Below, in pieces: positions 45,836 to 58,346 of a stretch of DNA of 64,000 bases. Made by a program: the position numbers and the translations under genes. Under the pieces are notes generated by a model. The model worked only from the letters and a program-made list of their open reading frames with translations, did not search any database and had not been told where the DNA came from. Each line of letters starts with the position of its first letter. The first letter of the stretch is position 1. Source of the stretch: Ahaetulla prasina (taxonomy: Eukaryota > Chordata > Lepidosauria > Squamata > Colubridae); assembly GCF_028640845.1 (NCBI RefSeq), contig NC_080539.1, positions 298,823,516-298,887,515 on the forward strand, read 5' to 3'.

Positions 45836-47057
45836 GACAGTCTTTCTGTGTTGGACAGAATTGTCTGAAAGACAGCTTGAAATCTTGAACGATGGTCAAT
45901 TTTCGGAGTTACTAAATAAGTTTTCCATAGAGGCTTTTGCAGCCTTTGGTAAGTGGTAAGTAAAAGTTTCTAGGAGACTTGTGAAGTATCATTCTGTTCC
46001 AGATGAAATAATTAAAAGAAAAGAACTGGCACACTCCGTTCCGATTTTCTGCCTTGCATGTGATTTTGTTTAATTAACAAAATGAGCTTTGAATCAACAT
46101 GCTGTCTTTGTAGGTTGCTCAACTATTTGTATGTAAGACTAGATAAAAAGGAATTAATCCCTTCCCCTTTTCTTTTTCAAATTCACAATATATCATGATG
46201 AAGACTTGTCTTTTTCTTATGCATTTAACAGTTGGAGTACAGCTTTTTAACTCCTTGTCTTTCCTTTTTAATGCTGCAGTTTTTAAACTGGGTCAGTTTT
46301 ATAGTATTTCTTTATTTCACATATTTATGCTCTCAGCTTATGAATTAGCTTGACTATTTAAATACCTTCTCTCACCTCTCTTTCCTTTCATTCTGGAAGA
46401 TATTTTGCATACTGAACATACAAAACTAGGTGCTAAAAGCACAAGAACAAAATCCATAATCTTGTGGTATTAGGAAGATAGATAATTTTTTCCACCTAAG
46501 GTGACTGGTCTGTAATTATGAAAAGGATGTTTCACCATTCCTAAGGATTTATATTGACTTCATCAGATGCTTGAATACTTAGGAAAATTTCAAAGGCATA
46601 GAGTACTAATGATTATTTATTTGTTGTAATAATACAATCAGTCATCTGTCTGTCTGTCTACCTATCTCTTTTATTCCCAGGAATTTAAAATAGACAGTGA
46701 GGAATGAGTTTTATGGGTGAGAAGAGGCAGGTATGAATAACATGTATAGATGAGTATTTAGAACAAACATTAAACAGATAAATTGATGGCACTGTGCAAA
46801 ACTCTGTTGCACAAATGGATTTGAAAAAGGATTAATCTATAGTACAATTTGCATGTTTAGGAATGGAACTTAACCTTGATAAATAGGTAGCAGCATTTTT
46901 AAGAAGAAAAATAGAGATGGAAGAGAATTATAATTTAAAGCTGCTTCCTAGAATGCAAATGGTGAGGGATTATTTTTTCAAGGTTTCCACTTACTCATAT
47001 ACATGGCATTAAATCATTGTTTAGTTTCAAATTTAACCCAGAACTATCTTTAGAGCA
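45836..47057 (+). other. RAD51B: RAD51B intron 7, nothing recognised
   Basis: No repeat or gene recognised apart from a short (GTCT)n run near 46640-46660. Confidence 0.35.
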
Positions 47058-47436
47058 CAGGTGTCAAACTCAAGGCCTAGGGGCTGGATGTGGCCCACAA
47101 AAGTGTTTAGATCTGGTCCATGGACCACCTTAAAAGCAGCAAAGGACTGGCTCGTGGTGCCTCTGCCTGCGAAAACGGAGCTTGGGAGCCCGTTTTCTTG
47201 GCAGAGCACTCGGGCAACCACAGATGCCCCTGACATGAGTGATGTCAAGATGGCCACGCCCACTCTGACCACGCCCACCCCAGCCCCCGTGCCAGAAACC
47301 AGAAAACCAGATGACTGGCGTGCATGCGTGCCTGGGAACTGCTCTTCTGGTTTCTGGCGCTCCCCTGCGTGCACACATGTGCACTCCCGTTTCGGCACTC
47401 GGTGCCGAAAGGGTTCATCAACACTGCCCTAGTCCA
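47058..47436. mobile_element. Two abutting hAT-like pieces
   Basis: The left end CAGGTGTCAAACTCAAGGCC is a hAT terminus shared, inverted, with 11653-11927. The right end gaaagggttcatcaacactg belongs to a different terminal type. The GC-rich interior with ggccacgcccactctgacca and gttcccaggcacgc-type sequence produces overlapping chance open frames on both strands. Confidence 0.5.
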
Positions 47437-48215
47437 AGCGTCTGCCCAGTGTAGAAATCAACTGCTACAACATCCTGGTCAGGTGGCTCATTCCATCTTT
47501 GTTTTAGTTGCTTCACCAAAGGAATGTCCACCATCTTTTGAGGCAGCTTGAGTCGAACAGCTCTTATTGATAGCATTTTTTTTTTACAAAGTCCAACCAA
47601 AAACTGTTTCCATGCTATTTAAATTGTTTCTTATCCTATCATTGGAAAAACTTTGAAACATTTCGCCCCATCTTCTATCTGACAACCCTTTGGACGTTTT
47701 AAAACACTTACCACGTTTCATGGTATAAACAGAAACTGACACTTCTGCACGTTCAGAGTTTGACACATCTTTCTGCAAATTCAACTATGTGCCGATGCTT
47801 ACAGAATCAGAATAAGAAAACAGTTTTTCTTGATATCTTGTAGAAGTTGTGTCCATCTCTGTTCAGTACAGGAGTGATCTTTTCCACATCATTGAAATCT
47901 TCCCAAGAGTCCTAGGCCATGTGGGGTGAAGCTTGCTTTTGCCAACATAAGAGTGGTTCCAGTTTTTGAAGCAGGCTGTGCAGACTTGAGGTGCAATATG
48001 TTTATTTTTGAAGCTGATCGAGATCAAAGCACAGTGGAATAAGCTCACAGTTTTACAGTCCAATCAAACATGTCCTGCAGGCTTTGACCTTACTCCTTGA
48101 CTTGTGAAGACACGTTGCTTTCTCTTTTCCATCATTTTGAGCCTTTGCGGTGTCCCATGAGGTTGACATCCTATTGTCACTTCTTCTCTTGTCTTTTGCT
48201 TCAGAGTGTTTTTCC
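47437..48215 (-). other. Unidentified sequence with serial short antisense open frames
   Basis: Three consecutive minus-strand frames (48063-47863, 47784-47584, 47600-47418) are separated by stops and frameshifts. They contain protein-like strings such as KHIAPQVCTACFKNWN and KLPQKMVDIPLVKQLKQRWN. I cannot match them to a family. It could be a decayed retrocopy or transposon coding fragment, or chance. Confidence 0.25.
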
Positions 48216-49904
48216 TAAAACAAGTTAGGCATTTTGAAAAGGATATGAACTACTTTGGTGTCTACTGATGTGGCATTGGTTTTTAATATTTCAATCATAG
48301 TTTTATAAAAACATTGTCTAAAAGGATAGTGTTACAAATAAACAGATGCTTGCGCATCCTGAAATTCAGTCTAAATTGGCTTGAGTAAGAGAAAATCCTC
48401 TTTTCTTAAAAAAAAAGTGAGTTGATAAAATTCAAATCATAGATTGAAAGGGCATAATTATTATAGTATTATAGAATCATTGTAGGTCATAGTATCCTTC
48501 TCTACTGATGTTTTTATGTATGAAAACTCCTTTCCCTATATGTTAAACTACCAGAGCAGTTTTTAGTTAGATTTTAAATTTGTTAAAAACAAAAAATATC
48601 ATAGATTTAAAAAGAGGTAGATAATTCTCCAGAGATAAATCAGATTATTTTCACGTTACTGATAACCATGACTCCATGTCTAGTAGTGATGAGCACTTTG
48701 CGATTTTCCTGGATTGGTATAACTCTTCTCCCTGATACATTACCCTAAGGACTAGGGTACCTTCCCGAGTTCAGTGGGATTTCTTGGATTAAAACCTTCA
48801 ACACATAATCTAATAATTTTTCAGTTTTATCTTTCTGTACAATACACAGATTTCAAGACGTTTGAGGCAGGAGTGTTTCTTTGAAACTCATTTTTAAAAC
48901 TGACAGTTAAATGACTGGCAGGACATTTGCAGGATATTATAGGTGGCTTCAGCTGGCATCTATGTATTTAAGTACATACTTCAGAAACTCAGGATCTTTA
49001 TTATATAAATCAATTTTTAAAGAAGATCTTCTGGATTCAGTTTTAACTTTGAAGTCTGGCTGATCTACAATTGATAGGTCAAGCAAAAATAAATGTAATA
49101 AAAATGTCATCAAATTTCTTCCAATAAACTTCTTTGAATGTGTGTGTATGTGTATGTGTGTTTCACTGAGTATCGTCTAGCAGAAGGAAACATTCGTTAG
49201 TTATGAAGTTTTAGAAATCTTTATAAAATCAGCATGAGCTCCTCAACATTTTCTTATCTTTCTTTAGGCTTACAGTTACTTCTCTTCTTGCTAGAGAAGA
49301 TTTACAAAATTCAGTAAGAATTCAGATTGGAAATATATTCAAGTGTATATTACTTTTAAATGCTCAGTCTTACTAAATAAGGGTGAATGTCTCTATTCAT
49401 TTTGTAACAATATTGTTAAATTGCATAAGAAGTTTTCTTTTAGGCAAGAATTGCAATTCAGTTGCTTGGACTTCCAACTGGATTAGATGCTTCTGTCTGG
49501 GAATTGTCCATCATTAAATAGAGTTTATATGGACAGACAAAAGACAAGATAGGCTGTTATGTTCCTATTACAAATTATTTGGTTATTAATAGAAACCATT
49601 GTTGCTCAGTAATGTAAATTAAATAGTCTACTAATGTGAAAAGATCTCTACAATTTCCAGTTGTTGAGCAAATGAATGAATAGAATAGCTGACAAAGAAA
49701 ATATGTGTATTTACTGCTGCAAAGAGAAATAAAACAAAAAGCTTCAGAGTATATTTTAAAGACATATAAGGGAAATGGGCCAATTAAACTCTGACATTTA
49801 CTTATTTATCATATTTAGAAACCAGAATGTAGGTTTACATTGCAGGTTTGTTTAGATTTCCTAATTAGTTTTTTATAGCATTATTATTGGTACATTGGAT
49901 GACA
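48216..49904 (+). other. RAD51B: RAD51B intron 7, nothing recognised
   Basis: AT-rich, with a (TG)n-like stretch near 49139-49162. No exon 8 candidate. Confidence 0.4.
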
Positions 49905-50171
49905 AGGGGCCTCTGGTGGCTCAGACTGGTAAGACAGTCTGTTATTAACAGCAGCTGCCTGCAATTACTGCAGGTTCAAGTCCCACCAGGCCCAAGGTTG
50001 ACTCAGCCTTCCATCCTTTATAAAGTAGGTAAAGTGAGGACCCAGATTGTTGGGGGCAATAAGTTGACTTTGTATATAATATACAAATGGATGAAGACTA
50101 TTGCTTGACATAGTGTAAGCCACCCTGAGTCTTCGGAGAAGGGCGGGATATAAATGCAAATAAAAAAAAAA
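49905..50171 (+). mobile_element. tRNA-derived SINE with A-tail
   Basis: Head ggggcctctggtggctcaga with box B ggttcaagtcccaccagg, the aaggttgactcagccttcca block, gaggacccagattgttggg and the 3' end gtcttcggagaagggcggga followed by an A run. Same family as 45405-45672 and, inverted, 6758-7030. Confidence 0.9.
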
Positions 50172-51914
50172 GTTAGGGTTTTCCATTTGATTAATTCTTT
50201 GTTTTTTTTCTGAAACAAACAAGATTTTTACAGGCATACTGAAAGGACAAGGACAAAGCACAAGAGATAGGTTTCACAAATCTAGAGACTGAAATACAGC
50301 CTAGAATGATTACTTGATATGGACTATCTTTAGGACTAATTGACTGGAGATACTGTAGACCCTTGACAATTAAAATAAAGAGTAATTTGTTATTTAGAAT
50401 TAATATATGAAGATATTGCATGCGTTCCATCATATTATTGCTTGCCACTATCTAGAGACATAGTTCCCGGACAGCCTACCCTAATTCTTTCAAATTGATT
50501 GTCTGTTAATCAGTATGTTGTTATTTAAAGTTTAGCACCTTTAAATGCTCTTTCTTTTATATGTTTATTTTTCAGTCTTTTCTGCTCATAAGAAAAAAAA
50601 GATCCATTCTACTAATTGAAAGATAGCAGTCCTTTTCTGTAAATTGATTATTTTTCCCAGGTTTTTCCAGCTGGAATTTGATGGCAGTCCCCTTTTCGTA
50701 GCTATGTTGTTTGGCTCTCAGTTACTCTATAAATTTTTCTCTTGTATATATTGTTAGATTACACTATTTTATTAACATAGGTATCATAGTATCCAGAATA
50801 CAACCCCTCATTTGATTATCTACTGGCCAAGTAGTGGGTATCTATAGCAGTTTCCTGATCTACCCTCTGATATAAACTTCATACCGAGTCTTTCAAAATC
50901 TGCAATTCAAAAATTAGCACTATTATGTTGTTCATTCCACAGGAGAGAGGTACTATCAGACAGCCCAGATTTCCCATGCAGTTGAATCCTTTGCATTGTT
51001 TTCTATGTGATGAATGTCCCACTTCTCAGAAGATGATTAGTAAGATGGGAAAAGTTGTTTTAGAAGAACTATGTCATCACTTTTAATTATATTGTTAATT
51101 AATGGGCGTTAATACGGATTGCATATAGGAGGATAATTGGCAAATACTCCTCTATCCTTTACTGCAGTGTTCTCCATGTTCTGTGGACTTGTAATCACAT
51201 TTCTCATGGGAAAAGATGCACTGAAGGTATATGGTGAAATAAATAACAAATTTTTGGCATGTGAGAAAAATCCCACCATAAAACAACTATTACGATAATC
51301 TTAGAAAAAGTTCTCTGAAGCATAACGTTCCATTAGATTATCCGGAATCTCTTTAATCAGGTTCAAATTATTTTTCATGCAGTTCAAGCTATTTTTCTTG
51401 GAATCTGTTTTCATGACAATCCTTCATTAAAATTAGTAGCATAAAGATACAGATTACAGTGATACATTATAGATAGATCAAGTTCATTCAGATTAAACAT
51501 CTCAGTAGCAAAATTTTCATGTAGGGCAAATTAACTGTTCCTAGACTAATGTTTTAATTAAGGTTATTTCATTAGCTAAGAAATTTGTCTAAGTTGGTTT
51601 ATTGTTTTAAAGATTAATCTTCGTTTAGTGACTGTACTTGGGACTGGCAACTCGGCCATTAAATGAAACAATTGCTAAGTGAAACTGGGACTCTGCTTAT
51701 GATACTTCTTCAGCTTATCTTTCCTTTACAGATCTGTGAAGGTTGTAAATGCAAGGATTGGTCATAAAGGGCTTTTTCATTACTGTTGTAATTATAAAAA
51801 AATCATTACTTTTGTAAAGCTAAACGAGGCTATCACTAAAGTAGGGCTACTTATAATAGGAAAACTAGACTTCAAGTATATGTCATATAGTTTTATCTGT
51901 GTCAAAGATATTTT
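50172..51914 (+). other. RAD51B: RAD51B intron 7, mostly nothing recognised
   Basis: Only a short remnant of the ~400-bp inverted repeat is visible at about 51612-51690 (ctcggccattaaatgaaaca, ttgctaagtgaaac). Confidence 0.4.
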
Positions 51915-52060
51915 GATTATAAGCATACTCTGTTTTCCCCAAAATAAGACACTCCCTGATAATAAGACCAATTGGGTTTTTGGGCGCATGGCAATAAGGC
52001 CAAGCTCTTATTTCAGAGTTCAAAAAAATATAAGACGGTCTTATTTTCGGGGAAACATGG
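51915..52060. mobile_element. Palindromic-end MITE (CCCCAAAATAAGAC family), copy 1
   Basis: The left end tactctgttttccccaaaat with aagacactccctgataat and the right end gacggtcttattttcgggg plus aaacatgg are inverted copies. Shorter than the copy at 63336-63603. Confidence 0.7.
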
Positions 52061-53076
52061 CACATACAAACTACAACCAAGTATTTGGGATTGTATGTAC
52101 CTACTTGGTGAAATCAAAGGAATTGTCAATGAAATATCATGTACTATAATTACAACTAGTCCAGAATAAGGAAGATTAATTTTACTGATTCCCATATAAA
52201 AATATTTTTCCTTTTTATATAGTGCTGCTTTTGTATGTATAAAATTCTGAAAACTATCTTGTGATCACTATTAACTTGGTACTGCCTTGCCCACTGAGGA
52301 AATGAAAATCTAGCTCAGTATTTTTAACAGTTTAGCCTTTTCTGATAAATAGGCTTGTGCATTTTTAATAGGATTTAGACTGGGAAATAATAGGAATACT
52401 TGAGGAATGTGATAGTATCACCTCATATGAAATAAAGTGAACAATGATCAGATTACTTGTCTTCTTGGTTATTACCTCCATTCTTTGGCACACCTGGCCT
52501 TTTGAGATACATACTGCCTGTCACCTGAACTTTAGAAAGCTCTTAAGACATGATGGTTCTAGGCATCGCACCAATGATGGCAGGGCTTTGTGAGTTATGA
52601 CTTTTCAGTATTTTATTGTTTCTATTCTATTCAATATTTTGTTTCTATTTCGTCTGTTTCTGTTCTATTCTTTGTGTTTGATGTACTGTAGTTGTTTGAT
52701 TGTAAGCCATTTTGAGTCCAAAGAAACAGACAATATATAACATTTTGTATAAAATAAAATATTGGAAAAAGCATACCAATATCCCCCAATATATTTTAAT
52801 ATTTCATTTTCTATTAAGTGATCTGTTCCGTTGTGAATTTTGAATGGATATGATTTGCTTTGGCAGAAAATTGATTGACAACTGTAATTATAGGGATATT
52901 TTAAGGAAGAGATTCCTTAAGCAGAGGCAAAAAAAATTCAAATGTGTGTAATATAAATTATGGATCTGTAGAACATGACTGTTTTTGGCTAAGAATCATT
53001 CATCCAAAACAAAAATTTGGTCTAGAGAAAAACTGTAATGTGTAGTATTGGAGTCATTTGAAGTGTAAGGATATTG

Positions 53077-53078
<2 letters not shown>
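52061..53078 (+). other. RAD51B: RAD51B intron 7; LINE/SINE 3' tail remnant at about 52600-52760
   Basis: The remnant reads gattgtaagccattttgagt then aatatataacattttg and A-rich sequence, similar in layout to L2-like 3' ends. The remainder is unannotated. Confidence 0.4.

Positions 53079-53110
<32 letters not shown>
53079..53110. repeat. (TA)n microsatellite
   Basis: Sixteen uninterrupted TA units. Confidence 0.95.
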
Positions 53111-53114
<4 letters not shown>

Positions 53115-53497
53115 CACATGTATATGGATTTTTCCAGACGTGCTGGCACTTGTAGTTGGCTTCAGGTTTGTTTTTCTTTGATCGTTAATTATAACTGCCT
53201 TCTATCAATATGTAAAATAACTTTATGTAGATCATAATTGATGTTTATACTCCCAAGTTTTGAATACGGCACTTGTTGCAACATGTGAATGATGATATAA
53301 ACTGTTGGCAGGTTTGCACATAATCAATTTGCTTTCCAAATCCTTCAGAAAAAAAAATCCAAATCTTATAGTCTTTGTACCCATTCCTGGGTACAAAGAA
53401 GAATTAACAAATGTAATTGCAGGATAATGGGTTATGTATCTTGGTCCAATTATTTGATGAGCCATTATCTAAGGACAGTAAGTCCTGATATCTGTGG

Positions 53498-54339
53498 AGA
53501 TTCCCTTTTTTTAAAATTGTGATTCTCTTTTTTATTAGTTTATAGTATAAAATACAAAAACAAATAATAGGAAAATTAGGGGAAGGAAAAGGGAAGGGAA
53601 GAGTGTAGAAAAGAAGGGGAAAAGAAAGAAAAGGCATTGACTTCCGACTCTCTTTGGTGCAATAGAATAAGGCATTAACATCAAACCTCAACTTTTTACT
53701 TTTACGTAATAGTATCAACTAGCCATTTCTATGTCAACAAACCTAACCAGTAAAACCCAAAATCACAGTTTCATTTTTTTCTACCTCAAGAACAAAGTCC
53801 AGAAGCCATTTCCAAAAGTAGTTATGTTCTTTTCTTTATCAAAGCAGTCAATTTAGCCATTTCTGCTAATTCCATCAACTTTTGCAGCCATTCATCCATT
53901 GTGGGGATCAAAGTGTCCTTCCATTTTTGTGCATAAAGTAATGTTGCTGCTGTCAACATATATAAAATCAAGTTTCCCCAAAAAATTTTCACGTCTTTTT
54001 CCATTAACCCAAAAGAAAAGTTTCTGGTTTTATCTTTATATTCACTTTAAGAATCTTCTGTTATTAGAATATGAATCCTCCTCTAATATTTCTTTGCTTT
54101 AACACGTCACCACAAATGATAAAAAGTCCCTTCTTTATGTTTGCATTTCCAACATTTATTTTAATTACATTTATACATTCTTGATAACTTATCCGGTGTT
54201 AAATACCAACGATATACCATCTTATAAACATTTTCTTTTAAATTGTAATTTAGTGTAAATTTTAAACCTTTTGTCCACATATTCTTCCGTTGTTCAAGCT
54301 TTACATTATATCCAAAGTTCCTTGCCCATTGAATCATAC
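53498..54339 (-). mobile_element. L1 LINE, 3' part (antisense), split by the Gypsy insertion
   Basis: The minus strand encodes LLYAQKWKDTLIPTMDEWLQ and, further 5', residues like CWKCKHKEGTFYHLWW, the ORF2 C-terminal region of vertebrate L1. The 3' UTR region is near-identical in layout to 18386-18835. It stops at CATAC, where the LTR element entered, and resumes at 60122. Confidence 0.8.
54335..54339. repeat. 5-bp target duplication CATAC (left)
   Basis: Identical to 60122-60126; a 5-bp duplication is typical of Ty3/Gypsy insertion. Confidence 0.9.
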
Positions 54340-54823
54340 TGTCAAGCTACCTCCGACGGTAAATAGGAAAGAAATCACCTTGACTCCATTTGGAATGAAA
54401 ACAAGTACTTTTACTTTTACAGTCTTGGTGGCAGCCAAGCAAAGCTGGAACTGAGACAAAATATGGCTAACATATCATATCCCCCCAATTGTCCCTCCTC
54501 CTCCAGGAGGTCAGGCTGGTCTGGTCCAATGCCAACTCCTTCACGGCCCCTCGTGGTAATCTTCTTCCACAGGTCTCTGGATGTCAGTCAACTTAGGAAT
54601 GAAGTGTCGGTTAGAAAAGCGCGCGCTGATAACACTCAATAGTTAATCATCCCTCCCCCGTTATGTCAGCCGACACACATAATAGGCTCCTTTCCCTCAC
54701 CCTGGACGGAGGCATGATACATCTCATTTCCTTAACAGTTTATAATACAGAAATAAACATTTTACATTCTATCTACTGATATAATCATTCAAAACTATAT
54801 GAAGATTGGAGTGGAGGCTGACA
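54340..54823 (-). repeat. 3' LTR of the Gypsy element
   Basis: On the + strand begins TGTCAAGCTACC and ends GGAGGCTGACA. In element orientation it is preceded by a purine-rich tract (gcaggagggccgaa) that can serve as the polypurine primer site. Confidence 0.95.
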
Positions 54824-54873
54824 TTCGGCCCTCCTGCAACAAGGACGTCAGTCCTAGAAAGAAAAAAGAGAAG

Positions 54874-57800
54874 TTAGGGTTTGTCAGGATATTTTTTATA
54901 GAATTGTGCTATCTTTTCCGATGCACGAACATCTTCTTTGTTCACCCATTCAGCTTGGGATAACGGGAAATGTTTCCAGGAAATAAGATATTGAATTTTA
55001 TTTCTATGTTTTCTTGAATCTAAAATTTCTTTTATTTCAAAGTGTTGTTCTCCCTCTATGAGAATTGGTATAGGAGGGGGTGTACGGTTAGGACGGAAAG
55101 TAGACGTGTGTTCAGGTTTCAGCAAACTGACATGGAAAACGGGGTGGATTCTTCTAAGTGTTTTTGGTAAATCTAGTTGTACCGTCACGGGTTGATGATT
55201 TTTACTATGGGGAAAGGTCCCACATATTTGGGTCCAAGTTTCTTAGATTTCTGAGTGGTTTGAAGATATTTGGTGGAAAGATAAACCTTATCGCCCACTT
55301 GATATTTATTCTCAGGGACCTTTTTATCTGCTTGTTTTTATGCGCACGGTGAGCGTCGTCGATCGCTTAGTCATTTTCCATGTGCTTTGTATTTGATCTA
55401 TCCATTCTGACAAAGAGGAAACAGTAGTTTCTTCCTTTGGGAGTTCGAGATAGGAACAAAATCTTGACCTGAAGCTATTTTAAAGGGAGTAAATCCTGTG
55501 CTACTATGAATTGAGTTGTTGTAGGCAACTTCAGCAAAAGGTAAGAGATCAGAACAATTGTCTTGCTGGTAGTTAACATAACATCGCAGATATTGTTCTA
55601 GTACAGAGTTGACGTTCACAGCTTCCATTAGTTTGAGGATGATGGGAGGAGCTTAATCCTTGGCGGAGCCAATGAGTCGTAAAAATTCTTTCCAAAATTG
55701 AGAAGTGAATTGAACTCCTCGATCTGAAATGATGCGATCAGGAACTCCGTGAAGTCTATAAATGTGTTGTACAAACAACTTTGCTAGAGTCTTTGAGGAG
55801 GGTATTTTGAACATGCAATAAAATGGACTTGTTTGGAGAAAAGGTCAGTCACAACCCATATAACAGTATTGCCTGAACTTTCAGGTAATTCCACTATGAA
55901 ATCCATGGATATTTCTTTCCATGGGGTTCCTGGCCTGGCTACAGTTTGAAGTAGTCCAGGAGGTTTTCCTGGAGGCCTTTTGGATGATGCACAAATAGGG
56001 CAACTTGCTACATATGCTTGAATGTCTTTTTTAAGACTTGGCCACCAAAACTGTCTTTTAAGAAGATGCAAAGTTTTCACAAATCCAAAATGCCCTGCCA
56101 TTTTGGCATCATGGCATCGTTGTAGGATGGTTTCTCTGAGTGATAGAGGAACATATAGTTTTGTTCCAATCCAAGCTAGTCCATCACGGAGTGTGCATTC
56201 ATGGGAATGGGTTAAGTACCAGTCATCGGTGTTTAAAGCTTCTTTAAACGACTTGGTTAGTTCATCTGGGAGTGAGGGGTCAGCTTTGGAGTGGCTTCTA
56301 GTTATTGCTGGGGCTGCCAACTGTTGTACGGGAAGTATTGGTTGAACCACCTCGGAGCGAGTGCAATTGTATTGGGGTAAACGTGAGAGAGCATCTGCTA
56401 AGAAGTTTTTCCCCCCAGGAATATAATGTAAAGTAAAATTAAAGCGGTTAAAATATTGAGCCCAGCGGGCTTGTTTAGGTGAAAGTTTTCTAGGAGTCTT
56501 TAGAGCTTCTAGATTTTTGTGATCCGTCCAAACTTCAAAAGGATGATTTGAACCTTCTAAGAATTGTCTCCATGTCCATAGAGCCCAATGAACTGCAAAT
56601 GCTTCCTTTTCCCAAATAGCCCATCGTCTTTCAGTTTCAGTCAATTTTCGAGAAGTGAAAGCACAGGGTTGTAAATTACCATCAGCATTGTTTTGGAGCA
56701 GGACGGCTCCGACCGCTACATCACTTGCATCAGCTTGTATTACAAAAGGAACATCCATGTCAGGGTGCTTTAAAATAGGTTCAGCGGCAAAAAGTCGTTT
56801 CAATTTTTCAAATGCTGCCTGACAATCCACTGTCCCTTCGAGGGTAAGGATGGTTTGGGTTTCGTGTCTCCTTTAGTTTTTAAGAGGTTAGTTATTGGTA
56901 AAGCAATTTGAGCAAAGGAGGGGATGAATTGACGATAGAAATTTGCGAATCCCAAAAAACTTTGGAGTTGTTTGCGTGTGCGTGGGGGGGCCCATTCCAA
57001 GACAGCTTTCACTTTTTCTGGATCCATTTCTAACCCATCAGCCGAAATGCGATACCCTAAGTAGTCTATTTTGGTTTGATGGAAATCACATTTGGATAGC
57101 TTGCAATATAGTTCTGCAGATAATAACTTTTGAGTACAGCTCTTACTAGTTTAATATGTTCTTCCATTGTTTCTGTATAGATAAGTATGTCGTCAAGGTA
57201 GACAAGAACCCTTTGAATAAATGCTGATGGAGTATTTCATTTATTAGTTGCATAAAAACTGCGGCGCCCCTGCAGTCCAAATGGCAGTACTCGAAACTGG
57301 AAACATCCTAGTGGACAGTTGAAAGCGGTTTTCCATTCATCCCCCTCTTTTATACGAACTCTGTAGTAGGCTTCTCGCAGGTCCAGTTTGGTGAAGAATT
57401 TTCCCTTCGCTAAATGTGCTAACATATCTTTCATGAGTGGCATGGGATATACGTTTTCGACACTGCGTTTAGGTTCCTATAGTCAACTATAAGACGAAAG
57501 GAGCCATCTTTCTTTTCCCGAACATCACTGGCGCCGCCACACGAGGCCTAGCCGGTTGGATAAAGCCCGCTCTAGGTTTTGTCTATGAATTTACGTAGTT
57601 CTCCCAATTCCTTTTGGGTCATGGGATAAGCTTTTGGCTTTGGAAGCTTTACCCCGGAAGGATGTCTATGGCACAGTCAATAGGCCTATGGGGAGGAAGT
57701 ACGTCTGATGCTTTCTCACTAAAGACTTCTCAAGTCCCAGTATTCCTTGGGTATTCTCTCTTCCCCGTCTATCCGTTCAATCATTGCCCCTAACTTATCC

Positions 57801-58346
57801 TGGTGCAAGGTCACGGTAGGTCCCTTCTTGGGTTTCCTTTTCCCTTTTAAGGTTTTGGAACGGAAACGTGGGACTCCCGTTCTCCAGTTAATATGGGGTT
57901 CCATTTCGCAACCATGACAAGCCTAACAACAGGGGTTGGTCCATTCCTGGGGCTACTATGAAGTTCAGAATTTCGCGGTGGTCTCCTATTATCATTTCTA
58001 TGGGTTCCGTTACGAAATGGGCGGGCCTCCCCTGCCACAGAGCCATCTAACTGTGCAAACGCTATGGGCCTACTTAAGGTTCTCAACCTTAGTTCCATTT
58101 TTTCTACTAGTTCGGGACTGACCATACATCTAGTGCATCCAGAATCGAGTAGTGCTAGCAGTTCCCCCTTATTACCCGAAGAGGGTACATGTAGATTAAC
58201 TGGAATGTCCAAGGGCCCCGTGCCCAACTCACCAGAAGGTCTTCATCGGACTCTGACGTGGTTTTGCTGTCATCAGTATCGGTCGACACCGCCTCCTCCT
58301 TGATGGGCGTGCCCTTCTTGGCAACGGCCTCCCCACTTTTGCTGGT
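54874..58346 (-). pseudogene. pol: Gypsy pol: protease, reverse transcriptase, RNase H, integrase, chromodomain (frameshifted)
   Basis: The protease (about 58227-58030) has LLALLDSGCTRCMVS, with Cys after the catalytic DSG. The reverse transcriptase shows KFFTKLDLREAYYRVRI (57443-57237) and the YLDD active-site box near 57190-57215. RNase H begins near 56750 with QADASDVAVGAVLL and is followed by the long frame 56830-55784. The integrase includes the zinc-binding CHDAKMAGHFG...CPIC region and the core with MDFIVELPE and, in another frame, a SDRG motif near 55715-55730. The end carries a chromodomain-like segment around YLISWKHFPLSQAEWVN, stop at 54874. At least five frame changes interrupt it, so no full polyprotein can be made from this copy. 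Confidence 0.9.

Noticed and set aside
47033..47432. Overlapping 121- and 123-codon frames on opposite strands
   Set aside because: Both are explained by the GC-rich interior of hAT-type repeats; no conserved motif.
34093..50171. tRNA genes at the heads of the SINEs
   Set aside because: Box A and box B resemblance is present, but no full cloverleaf can be drawn and each head is fused to a SINE body.
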